This document shows, one piece after another, positions 23,697 through 34,610 of a stretch of DNA of 64,000 bases. Under the pieces are notes generated by a model. It made no database searches. It was given only the letters and a program-made list of their open reading frames with translations, and had not been told where the DNA came from. The stretch is from Combretum micranthum (lineage: Eukaryota > Streptophyta > Magnoliopsida > Myrtales > Combretaceae). Within the stretch, counting starts at the first letter, position 1. Each line of letters starts with the position of its first letter. The stretch is from contig JAMXBD010001358.1 of assembly GCA_024138025.1 (NCBI GenBank), positions 327,700 to 391,699 of the forward strand, in the 5' to 3' direction. Position numbers and translations under genes: made by a program.

Positions 23697-25010
23697 GGAG
23701 TTCTTCGATCGTATGGACTTAAGTTAGTCAACAAAGGTACCTACATGAAGGCATATTGAGGTGCCAAATTGACAAGACTTTAGGCAGAAACTCAGTGCTA
23801 CTTATGTTTAGAGTTCCTTGAATGTTTAGACTAAAGAGTCCATCAAAGATAGTACCCAATTCGGCTAAGTTGTATGTTAGCTTCAGTATAGCTTAAAGAG
23901 GTTAATAACTTGGTGCTAAAAAGCATCTTCTTATCTTAGGAGCTTCTTAGACATTTGGATTGAAGAGTTCATCAACTTGAGTACTCGATTTGACTAACTT
24001 GTGTGTAAGCTCAAGAAAGCTTAAAGAGGCCGATAACGTGGTGTTAAAAAGCACTTGCTTATCTTAGGAGTTCCTTAGATGTTTAAACTAAAGAGTCCAT
24101 CAACAATGAATAGCTAATTTAGTTGAGTTATGTATTAACTCAACAAAATCTAAGGTCAATAGCTTAGAGCTAAAAAGCACCTTCTTATCACAATAATGCC
24201 TTCAATGTTTTGGGCTAAATAGTTCAAAAATGAGGGTACCCAATTTGATTGAGCTAAAGGTCTTTGTTTGATTGGGCTTCAAGAGGATAGTAGCTCTATG
24301 ATAAGAAGTGTAGGCTTATCATGGGAGTTTTTCTAAAGTTTGGACGAGAGATTCCATCTACGATGGTTCTTAAGTTTGGTTAAACTAAAAGTCTCAATTC
24401 AATGTGGTTTAAAGAAGCCAGCAGCTCAACATTAAGAAATGCGACCTTCCTATGGGAGTTCTTCAAATGCTTAGATGTGAGAGTTCATGTAGGAAGGTAC
24501 CTACGTTTAGCAAAATAAAAGGCTGTAGTTTGGTAAAGCATGAAGATACTAGCAACTCTGCATTTAGAAGTGTAGGCTTACCATAGGAGTTCCTGGAAAT
24601 TTGGACATAAGAGCTCAATTAAGAGGGCACTTGAATTCAGACAAAAAGGATTTTAGTTTGACAAAGCTTGAAGAGGCTAGTAGCTGATGTTAAGAAGTGC
24701 ACACTTATCATGGGAGGTCTTTGGGCATTTGAATATGATAGTTTATCTTTAAGGATACCTAAGTTGAGCCAAAGTAAAGGTTTTATTTCGAAGGACTTGA
24801 TGAAGCTAGCAAGTCAAGATTATGAAGCACAAACATATCATGGGTGTTACTTGGTATATGAATTGAAGAGTTTGTTAATGAAGGTACAAATTTGGTTAAG
24901 CTTTGTGTTAGCTCGGTAAGGCCTAAAGAGGCTATGAGCTTCATACACTATAGTGTGTTTAGAAACATTAATTATTTGATCCCTATATAGAGGGATTCCT
25001 TGAGTATTTT
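23697..25010. repeat. 129-bp tandem array, ~10 diverged copies
   Basis: The anchor word GGAGTTCCTTRGATGTTTGG recurs in diverged form at 23697, 23810, 23939, 24067, 24195, 24324, 24455, 24586, 24713, 24843 and 24993. The spacings are 113, 129, 128, 128, 129, 131, 131, 127, 130 and 150 bp. Each unit also contains AAAGAGTCCATCAA-like, GGTACCYAATTTG-like and AGAAGCAC-like segments. No frame stays open on either strand, so it is treated as a non-coding satellite-like array. Confidence 0.88.
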
Positions 25011-25094
25011 TCTTACTCTTTGATTTTTTGACAATTATTGTTATCGTTTTGTAGTGAAATGTTTGGCATTAATAGTAGTGATTATCGATCAAGA

Positions 25095-25135
25095 TTTATG
25101 AGGATCTAAGAACTCCCCACAAACAACGTCAATTA
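25095..25135 (-). other. Tat/Ogre-like primer-binding-site motif
   Basis: The minus strand reads AATTGACGTTGTTTGTGGGG, which resembles the TTGGCGCCGTCTGTGGGG segment that follows the 5' LTR in Tat-type Ty3/gypsy elements, with several transitions. A TTTATAAGGCC TATA-like word lies about 90 bp before it on the same strand. If correct, 25135-25404 would include LTR sequence and the tandem array would lie in a 5' leader. Alternative: chance similarity. Confidence 0.35.
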
Positions 25136-25251
25136 TTCTAAGCAAATTTTGGTTGCTAGAGAGATGAACTTGTAGAACACTTGAATATGTGAGAATTAGG
25201 CCTTATAAAGCCTTGCCTTAGGGGTTACTTGGCCTGCAAGACAAGAAACCA

Positions 25252-25404
25252 TCATTGGGTGTTAGGAGATTGTCCAATACTGCTGCCCCAATACTTAGGC
25301 CAACAAATATAGGGTAAAGTAGCCTCTGGATAAACATTCTCATCTTGACCAGTTAGGTCAAAATAACTAACAAGCACTCTAATGTGTGGCTCAGCATCAC
25401 CCTT
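25252..25404 (-). pseudogene. C-terminal piece of a split TE coding relic
   Basis: Fifty codons open on the minus strand, ending in TGA at 25254-25252. The frame enters from the LTR-A1 junction. Once LTR-A1 and one duplicated 5-mer are subtracted, it continues in phase with the relic at 33722-34310. It contains YFDLTGQDENVYPEATLPYI. Family unknown. Confidence 0.5.
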
Positions 25405-25413
25405 TGTTACGCC

Positions 25414-26957
25414 TAATGATTTCTCTCAAGAGAAGATTTTGATGATAACAAAAGGAAATGTTTCTCATATAATTTGTTTAAGTGTGCAGAAATGAATGTT
25501 AGCAATATAGAATCATATCAGAACGTTTATCAGAAGGATAAATATTTTTTATATTATACATCAGAAGGTAACTCAGAGACTTGGACATAGAGAGAATAAC
25601 TTTTTAGAAGGTTACTCAGAAGATATATATATATATAAGACCTGCAGTGATGAGTTTAATACTCATAAGGAAACTCATAAGGTACATGAACTGCACAAAA
25701 ATCAAGTGTTTTTCAAACGCGATTTAGATGACCTAGCTCCAAATGTTGAGTATAAATTGGGTGTTATACTCAATGTGTTCCACAAAGTTAGATTAAATCC
25801 ATAGGGTTTGTTTTAGAATTCTTAAAATGATTGAAGGAACACGAAAATACTTTTGAAGAAAATACAAGTTCAATTCGAAAAGTTCAAACTAATTTTTATT
25901 GTTCAAAAGTAATAATTATTTTAAGAGAGAAAGTTAGTTTGAAGAATTTACAAGGACAGAAATTTGTGGATTGTGTCCAAATCATTTCACGTGAAGATTG
26001 AAGATGAGCATGAACAGTGGATAACGTGTAGTGAATCAACACGATCAAGATTAAGTCCGATTTTTCAGTTTTTAGATAAACATATCAGTTGGAAGATGTT
26101 TATATTATCATCAGAAGCTGGATTATGAAGATGAATTCAAATATTCAAATTCAAATTGAGTCAATCGAAAATAACTGGAAGCAGATTTTTCGGAAATGAC
26201 TAAGCTGATTCAACGCGCAAAAATCTGGGAGAATTGAGCAAATTGAGCTTCTAACCGTTGCAATATTTCAAATTAAAGAAAGAGGACGAAGCAAAGAGAT
26301 GTAGAACAATTTTTTAGATCAACTCAGAGACAACACGAGAAACTCAAAAAAGTCCAAGCATTCGAAATCTGTCAATTTTTTTTTACTGTTCATTGAGCGA
26401 AAAAAATTGAGGAAACTTAAATTTTATATTCCTCTTGATTTTATTTACTATTTGTGAGTTGAGAGTTACAAGTAGGCTTAGTTGATTGATTGTTTGTGAG
26501 AATCAAGCTAAGTGAATTGTAGCCAAAAGATTGGCAAATATTTCTTGTAACTTCTTTGATTTGATTGGATAGTGGAACACACCGGTGAGGAGTACCAGGA
26601 CCCTGGCTTGGAGCTGGAAGAGAGGATGACGCATAAGGCGGAACCTCTATACATCGATTTACAATTTCTTCTCCTTATCTCTCTTTATTTTCGTACTTTA
26701 TTGTTTTGTTTTATATGTGTGATATTTGCTCAGAAGGTTAATCAGAGAGTAATGTTAACATTTTTCTTACTCAGAGAGTTAGGTAGAAGGTTTACAAGTT
26801 TGAAAGAATTGTTTCAATTTTAATCCGATTTTTCCTTAAAGCTTTTATTGGTTAAGATTATTGTCTTAAGAAAGTCTTAAAGCATTTTAATTGAATAACT
26901 AAGTGGAGTGAAAAATTTTTTAAATTTTTAAAAGAAATTAGATAATCAATTCACCCC

Positions 26958-26993
<36 letters not shown>

Positions 26994-27017
26994 TTGGTTA
27001 TCTTTTCGAGACCAACA
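25414..27017 (+). mobile_element. LTR-F1, inserted in LTR-A1
   Basis: 1604 bp, starting TAATGATTTCTCTCAAG (decayed TGTTGATTTC) and ending GAGACCAACA. Flanks are ACGCC (25409-25413) and TCGCC (27018-27022). It shares with the other F copies a central GTGGAACAcACCGG, CCTGGCTTGGAGCTGGAAGA and AGAGTTACAAGTAGGC. The ends and TSD are typical of Ty1/copia-type LTRs, but lineage is inference. Confidence 0.8.
26960..26991 (+). repeat. poly(C)32 tract near the LTR-F1 end
   Basis: About 32 consecutive C residues. The same position holds short C/G tracts in the other LTR-F copies (about 6 to 8 bases), so this is an expansion of a native polypyrimidine tract or an assembly artefact. Confidence 0.9.
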
Positions 27018-28876
27018 TCGCCCCAATAGGTACCCTAAACGTAATAGTCTACCACACTCAATATTAAAGCTTAAGTATGACAACCTTAGTCATTCCCAGA
27101 AGCTTTGATATTAAGTAAGGCGTGCTTTCACAAATTTAGAGGACCATACATGGAATTATGAAGCTTAAGAAGATATAATAACAAATTAAGAAAAGAGGAT
27201 TCATAATATTTATTTATTCATAACAATAGTCTTACAAATCTTAGGGGCATTCCCCAGTCATAAATAACTATAATCTATTATAAGAATATTTCTGTGAAGC
27301 CTATATCTTATTCAACACTGAACTTCATTTAGAAATTCCTTAACCAAAAGGAAAATACCTGGCTGCAGGGTCCATGTGGCCTCAACCATAAATAGGTAAA
27401 CTGCAAAAGATATCTATAGGGGTATAAGCTAATAGACTTAGTGAGAACTATTTCCATAAATAACTTCTTGTGTAATGAAATGCAAACAAGTTATTTAACC
27501 AGACAAATAAAATGCAACATACACATGGGCAAACAAGACATATAGTTTTCCGGGAACTATATGTTGAACTGATTTGCGCCCTCTATTTGAAGTTTGGTGA
27601 TACTTAACCTCAAAACAAGTAGTTTTAGTTAAAAAGTTATGCTTTCGATCAATACCGCCAAGCATATTAAGTCTACTTGAATTGAGCCACGCTTTCGACT
27701 TCCGCCAAGCATTTAATTCCATGTCGCCAAGCAATCGCTTTCGATCATAACCAATAAATGTTGCTTTCAACTTAAGCTACCATCCTTCTCACCCAAGGAT
27801 AGTAACCCAATGCAATGTAACTCACTTCGTATAGCATCATTATTATCAAATTTAAGGTGATCATAGAATTTTATAAAAATCAAATGCTATACTAAAACAA
27901 ACATTTAATCAATTCCGGCTTCGATATTCTTAGGATCCTTTTAACAAAATTTTCGCATACATATCAATTTGTCTTTTCTTAATTCTAATGCGACTAAACT
28001 ACAAGTACAATCAAGTAAAGTACTTTAACGAAATAAACTCACGATGCCATGTTGATACTTCTCTAAACGGATGAGTCGTTCACACAATCCACTTAGTCGA
28101 AATAATCCTTGGGGTATAGGTATCCTTCCTCGGAATCACCTAGTCAAGGAAAAGACCCAAAATGAGTATTTCTTGATGACATTCTTGAATTTTAACAAAA
28201 CAATGTCATAAAAATGTCAAAGTTTATATAAAGGAAGACTCCAATTTAAAATGGCCATGACTTGATCATTTTAACTAGAAATTGCGCATATAATATACCG
28301 ATTTCTACCTACTCGAAAAGATCTATCCATTTCTAAAACTATTTGTATCAAACTAGATCATTTAGGCTCCAAAATAGTGGTGATCAGATTCACCACAAGT
28401 TTTCCCTAACCTAAAAGCAATTTGTTTCAAACATTAAATCATTCAAAAATTGTTTGATAAATACTTAGTTATCTATAAATTGAAAAATTCCTTTTTCATA
28501 GATACTTAGCTTATATTTTATTCATGCTTAAGTGTTTGTTGTCCAACCATGTTTCTTGGGTAAAACAATGTTAATTAAGAGTTTAGAAAAACTATAATTT
28601 ACAAGAAATCCATTTTGTAAATCCTTTAAAATGAATATTTTGATTTCCTTTGTTTTAAAAAAATTACTTTATGTTTATCTTACTATTTTTCCAAATGACT
28701 TTTTGATAAAATAAATTTCTTCTTTTCTAAATTCTCAATATTAGTGCTACTTTTCCTATTCGTTTTCTTTGACTATTTATTTGAAAAATCTTGGTTTTGA
28801 AAATTCTCATTTTCGTTTTAAGGGGTTTCCTCATTGTGATGTTTTTATGAAAATATTTTAGTACCAAAGCCATCTT

Positions 28877-30440
28877 TGTTGGTTTCTCTCAAATGGATTT
28901 TGATGATAACAAAAAGAGTTAAGTATTTACTAACAAAGTTCATTAAGTGTGCAGTAATTAAGTTTTATTAAAATATTTTTGCAAAAGAATACAACTCAGG
29001 AAGTATTTCAGAAGGTGCTTAGGAAAGGGTTTCAAGAGCATTTGAATATTCAGAAACTTATTCAAAAGGAAAATCAGTGTGTTATAAAGGTTTGTATATC
29101 AATCAAAAGGCATTTCAGAAACGATTTTACAAAGACTTGAAATATGCAAGAATCACGATCGAGACTGTGAAGAACGGATGTTTTCCTAATCAATTCGTAT
29201 CTTTGAAGACCCAGCACCAAAGTGAATGTATTTGGGTAATACATTCAATTATGTTTCACAAAGTTGGACATAGCTATTTTCTCATGATATTATAAGAAGC
29301 ATCTAATGGAAATAATCATCAAGGACAAGCTTATATAAGATCAAGAGAATTCAAATTTTAAATGAGTCAATTTCGGAATTTTAAAAGCTGCTACTTTCGT
29401 GGTGATAAAGCTGCTATTTCGTGGGTTATATTCTTCCAATCAGGAACGTTGTGATCAGATTATTTTTAAGGTTTATCTACAACAAAGGCTGATTTAAAAT
29501 TGTAACGTTTGAAGAAAACTCATATCTGGATTACAAGCTAAAGATCAGAACCAGCAAGATAAAAGGAACTCATGTTTATCCAAAGCTGTTGAAATAGAAA
29601 GACGAACAGTAGCCTATCTGAATTAATTGCAAAATATCTGGAACTAATCTTTTTCTAGTCGTTAAAGAAAGAAGGATAAATATAGCAAATTCAAAAGAAA
29701 AACATCAATCGAAAATGTGAAAAAGAATACAAGCAATCAAAGCTCTCAAATATTCCTCAAGCAAATACTGTTATTTATATTTTCATTGTACTGAAATTAG
29801 AGGATACATTATACTTATTTTCTCAAATTAATTTGTGATTACTTCTTGTGAGATTGAGAGTTACAAGTAGGCTCAGTAGATTGATTTTATCTTGTGGAAG
29901 CTAGAAGGATCAAGTTGAGTGCATATTGTAGCCAAGTGCTTTAACAAAAGACAACTTGTAACTTGATTTGTTTTTTGGATAGTGGAACATACCGGTAAAG
30001 ACAACTGGATCCCTGGCTTGGTGCTGGAAGAGAGGACTGATGCTCAAGATGAAACCTTTATAAATCGCTTTACACTTCTAAACTCTATTTCTTTAATTTT
30101 CGTGCATAATTATTTGTTTATTTGAGCTGCAATTCGTATTCAGAAACTATTTCAGAAAGTGACTGAAAGTATTTTTTACTGATCAGAAACTAAATCAGAG
30201 ACTAAAGTCTGGAAGTTCATTTTGTTTTAAACTTAACGTATTGTGATATTTTCGAATCTATTTTCATCCGAATTTCAACTAAAGATATTGTTTATTAAGT
30301 TTATTGTTTTTCAAGTAAAGTTAAGAAGCCATTTTTATTGATTAACCTAGTTTGTGAATTTGGTAAAGATTTTCAAAAGATTAAATTTTAACTTCAAAAA
30401 CCAATTCACCACCCCCCTCCATTATCTTTTGGGACCAACA
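28877..30440 (+). mobile_element. LTR-F2, inserted in LTR-A1
   Basis: 1564 bp, TGTTGGTTTCTCTCAAATGG to TTTTGGGACCAACA. Left flank ATCTT (28872-28876), right flank TCTTC, which matches as ATCTT if the terminal A is shared. It has the shared GTGGAACATACCGG and CCCTGGCTTGGTGCTGGAAG core. The 72-codon frame at 29077-29295 recurs as a minus frame in LTR-F3 and reflects LTR identity, not a gene. Confidence 0.8.
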
Positions 30441-31637
30441 TCTTCTTTAAGAAAACAAAGTAATATAAAAATGATTCAACAAGCTTTTTCAAGACAAAAT
30501 TTTTTTTTTTTTTAATATTGTAGTGACTTCTTCTTAAAACTTGGAAAGCATAACTTTACTTTTGTTAAACCATAGAATTTATATTTTATATAAAACCATT
30601 CTTAGGTGATAAAATCTCCTTTTGGTTAAGTATTATTGAAGGTTTAAAGATTTGGACAACAATCTTAATGGGCATGATTATGAGAAATAATTACAAGCAA
30701 AAATAACATAAATAATAAATAAAGTCAAGTATTGGGAGTCTTAGTTTCTTCAAGGCTTCCGAGACTAAAAAGTAGACTAGTCCCAAAAAAAAGAAATAAA
30801 TGAAAGAAAGAAAAATTGTTTTGACTTGATGAGGACAAGTATAAAACTAGAAACTAGTCTTAAAACAATAAGAAATAAATAAATTACCATGGAAGAAATA
30901 AATAAATTACTTTACATGGAAATAAATAAATTGCAAGTGAGCTATATTCTAAAGAATATATATATATAGATATATAGTAATAATTAGTTAGATATAATAA
31001 CAATAATAATATGAACAATATAAAATAATAACATAAACATAAATAGATATTCATGAACAAGAACAATCCATGAACATAGTGTAGCTTCCATAACATTTAA
31101 TTTTTGGAAACTCACACCATGGTCATGTAAAATTACATGACATGAGAAAAAGAATATGTAAAGAAAAGTTTACCTAAAGAGTATTTTGTAGTATTATGTG
31201 GTGGTAATGGGTTTTGTGTATGTAGAAGGTGGTTTGAGATTATTTTGAGAGAGTATTTGGAGAGAGTGTTGAGAGGAAAATTTGAGAGAGATTTAGTAGA
31301 GAAATTTGTGGATAGTAATTGTATGAAAGAAGTGAAAGAGAGGGGGATATTCATAGAAAATGAGAAGTGAATTTTTGTGTGATTTAACTAAAGAAAAAAA
31401 TGAAACAAAATTAAGAGAGAGAGAGAGAGACAACGGGGCGCCGGCCATTGCATGATAGGGGGAGGAGAGTTTTATTTTTTGTTTTTTGTTGCTTAAATAA
31501 AGTAATAAGTAAGGTATGTGAAATAAAGTTATGGAAAAAGTAAAAAGTAAAGGTAATAGGTTATGGTGTTGTAAGAGTAGGTGTTAGAAAAAGTAGAGAT
31601 AAAAGAATAGTGTGGAATAGTAGTGAATAGTGTAATA

Positions 31638-33291
31638 TGTTGGTCCCAAAGTATAATCAAGAGGGGGGGAGGGTGAATTGGTTATACTATGTAAATGTAA
31701 ACTTTTGAAATTCTTTTCTAAATTCACAATCTTGATTAAATGATTAAAATGGCTTTTTATTTTCACTTGAAAATAAAACAAAATCAATAAACAATTTCGT
31801 TAGTTGAAATCTGAAAGAGAACAAAAATATCTAAACTCGTGAAGTTTATATCAAAGAAAACTTCCAGATGTTAGTTCCTGATTTAGTTTCTGAGCTATGA
31901 TCAACACTCTCTGAAATAGTTTCTGCATTCAAGTTATATCACATATCAAACAATTATGCACGAAAATTAAAGAGATAGAGTTTAGAAGAGTGCAAAGCAA
32001 TTTATAGAGGTTCCGCCTTGAGCGTTAGTCCTCTCTACAAGCACCAAGGCGGGGATCCGGTTGTCTTTACCGGTATGTTCCACTATCCAAAAAAACAAAC
32101 AAGTTACAAGTTGTCTTTTGTCAAAGCACTTGGCTACAATATGCACTCAGCTTGATCCTCCTAGCTTCCACAAGCTTCAATCAATCTACTGAGCCTACTT
32201 GTAACTCTCAATCTCACAAGATGTAATTGACAAATCAATTTAAGGAATTAAGTAAAATGTATCCTCTAATTTCAGTACAAAGAAAAATATGTGAAACAGT
32301 TTTGCTCGAATAATCAGAATTGCTTGTTATTCTATATCAGATTGCTTGTTCGATCTCTGTTTCTCCCTTCTGATCTTCGTATATTTATTCTTTGCCTTCA
32401 ACGTCTTGAAAGGAATTAGTCCCAGATATTTTCCAATAAAATCGGATAGACTACTGTCATTCTTCTTCTTCCTTCAGCTTTGGATAGATATGAATCCCGT
32501 ATTTCTTGTTGGTTCCGATTTTGAATTTCGGATGTAAATCTTCTTCTAACGTTCTAATTTGAATCAGCTTTTGTTGTTGTAGATAAACTTGAAAATAACA
32601 TTTCTGGTTGCATCTTTATCTTCCACAGAAATAGCAAATAACGCTTCTGAAATTTAAAATTAAATTCAATTGATTTTTGGATAAACTTGTCCTTGACGTC
32701 TTTTAATATCATATCCTTCTGATGATGTCCAAAACGAATCTTAATATGGAATATCTGACACTATTTATTCGTATGGTGCTTCTTCAATCCATCTGGTAAT
32801 AATTTGAAAAATTCAAACTTTAATTCAAATGATTTGAATCCCCTTTGGATAATTGAACCAACTTTGTGGAACATAATTGAATGTATTTCCCAAATACATT
32901 TACTTTGGTGCTGGGTCTTCAAATATAATTTGAAAGAGATCCGTTCTTTAATTTTGATCGTGAATCTTGCATGTCTCAAGACTTTTTGAATTAGTTTCTG
33001 AAATACCTTCTGATAAATATATAGATCTTTATAATATGTGATTTTCTTTCTGAATGAGTTTCTGAAAACTCTAAATCTCTTGAAAAATCATTCTGAACGC
33101 TTCCTGAATAAGTTTCTGAAAACTCTAAATCCCTTGAAAATCTTTCCAAATACTTTCTAAATTACTTTCTGTTTTGTATTCTTTTGCTCAAATAATTTCA
33201 CAATACTTACTTACTGCACATTCAATAAACTTGTTAGTGAACACTTAACTCTTTTTGTTATCATCAAAATCCTTATTGAGAGAAATCAACA
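31638..33291 (-). mobile_element. LTR-F3, inverted relative to LTR-F2
   Basis: 1654 bp. The plus strand begins TGTTGGTCCCAAAG and ends GAGAAATCAACA, with a perfect TAATA duplication at 31633-31637 and 33292-33296. Minus-strand reading gives the standard LTR-F order. With LTR-F2 it forms a large inverted repeat with a 1.2-kb spacer. Confidence 0.88.
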
Positions 33292-33721
33292 TAATATAAA
33301 GTAGATATGACTAATAAAGTACCAGTAGTAAGAAAATACGCGTATAATTGCGATATCTATTATTTTTGCTCACCAAAAAATTCTAAAACTAATATTTTTG
33401 AAAACCTTACATTTTTACGAGTCTAACGGTATATCCAGAATATTTTTACCATTCTGAGCCCCATGACACGTTTTTCAAGAACTATATCCGTTCGGGTTTA
33501 AAACGATTTGCGGTTTTACTAATCCTATCTTTTTAAGCTTCCTTATGTAATTATGAACTATTCTATATACTAATTCTTACTTACTTTCTCAGGGATGCTT
33601 ATATGGGATTGCTGGACTTAAACAATTTCGTTTAACTAAGGTTTTGTTGACTTTAGGGCTTCCGGTTGACTTTCCAATTAGAGTTTAAGCTAAACCGATC
33701 CCAAAACTTTGGGGGTTTACA

Positions 33722-34310
33722 CTCTCAGCTTTACCCTCCTCTCTAACCCCCTTCTCATCTAACTCCTCAAGATAATCAGCAAAGTCATCCCAATTGACTT
33801 TGTCATAAGCATAAAAGCTGTGTATAACTTGAACAAATGTGTTAATAGCAACCTGCATGAACTCAACTTCTTTTTTCTACCAAGTTTCATTGCCAAAATA
33901 GTCATCTAACACAGTTTACGACCCTCTAGAGTTCAACGTAGCAATCTTGGCCTCTGACGCTTTATTGTGGTCAGCCAGCTTGTTTTACAGCTTGTACATT
34001 TTGTAAAGTATCACTTTCTCCTTCTCATGGCCCTCTTCTTCACTTGCTGCAATTCTAAATGGCTATCCTCTAAAAGCCTCATCAAATGCTTAACATATAA
34101 GGCAAGTCATTGTCTTAGTGTATGGAGTTCATGCCTATTGATATCCACCTAAAGCCTCTCAGCTTGAGCAACCTCCTCCTAATCCTTTAGTTGCTTTTGC
34201 AAAGCCTCCATCCTCATCAGTATGCTTCTCTTTATGATAGTAAGCCCAAAGGTTGTCTTTCAACCTCATTTTTTACTCAAGCAGGGTATTGTCAGCTTTA
34301 AGGCTAGCCA
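33722..34310 (-). pseudogene. Coiled-coil TE gag-like relic
   Basis: Minus-strand frames encode Lys/Glu/Leu-rich, heptad-like text (LEDSHLELQQVKKRA, EEEGHEKEKVILYKMYKL, NKLADHNKASEAKIATLNSR) followed by VEFMQVAINTFVQVIHSFYA and VNWDDFADYLEELDEKG. At least three stops (CTGTAA, TCGTAA, TGGTAG contexts) and one frameshift near 34070 are present. Such coiled-coil proteins occur in gag-like ORFs of plant LTR elements; a precise family was not recognised. It continues in phase across LTR-A1 at 25252-25404. Confidence 0.5.
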
Positions 34311-34610
34311 TAAGTCATGATATATCTCATCCTTGTGAATGAAGAACTAGTTAAAGCGATAGTTTGGACATACCTCAAAAGTCACCTTACCATGATTAGC
34401 AAAGTTAACATTTGTTTTAACCAAGTCCTTCTGCATCTCCCTGCTTCTTACCACTGCCTCAGCCATCTGTTCATAAGCTCTCTACATGATATAGTCTCCT
34501 ATCATAATTACAATGTACAAAACCATGAAAATAGTAGTTAAAGATCTCCATTTACGCATATGAAGTATCCTAAAGGATCACTCGTCCTACTCAGCTCCCA
34601 AAGAGGAAAA

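Larger units (their letters stand above)
25405..33721 (-). mobile_element. Solo LTR-A1 carrying three LTR-F copies
   Basis: On the plus strand it begins TGTTACGCC (25405), resumes CCCCAATAGGTACCC after LTR-F1, and ends GGGGGTTTACA (33721). The minus strand therefore reads TGTAAACCCCC...GTAACA. The net length after removing the three LTR-F insertions is about 3.5 kb. The 5-bp flanks CCCTT (25400-25404) and CTCTC (33722-33726) match poorly, but the reading frame of the host relic is kept only if 5 bp are duplicated. The degraded TATA region lies near 31340. Confidence 0.78.

Noticed and set aside
23697..25010. CRISPR-like array
   Set aside because: Units are contiguous 129-bp tandem repeats in plant DNA without short direct repeats separated by unique spacers.
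27495..27770. 91-codon minus ORF, with similar frames at 50340-50570 and 55122-55328
   Set aside because: These are the same late module of three LTR-A copies read by chance; no start or stop conservation.
29077..29295. 72-codon ORF shared with 32761-32979 minus
   Set aside because: Similarity arises because both lie in LTR-F copies; the frame is not kept in LTR-F1 or F4.
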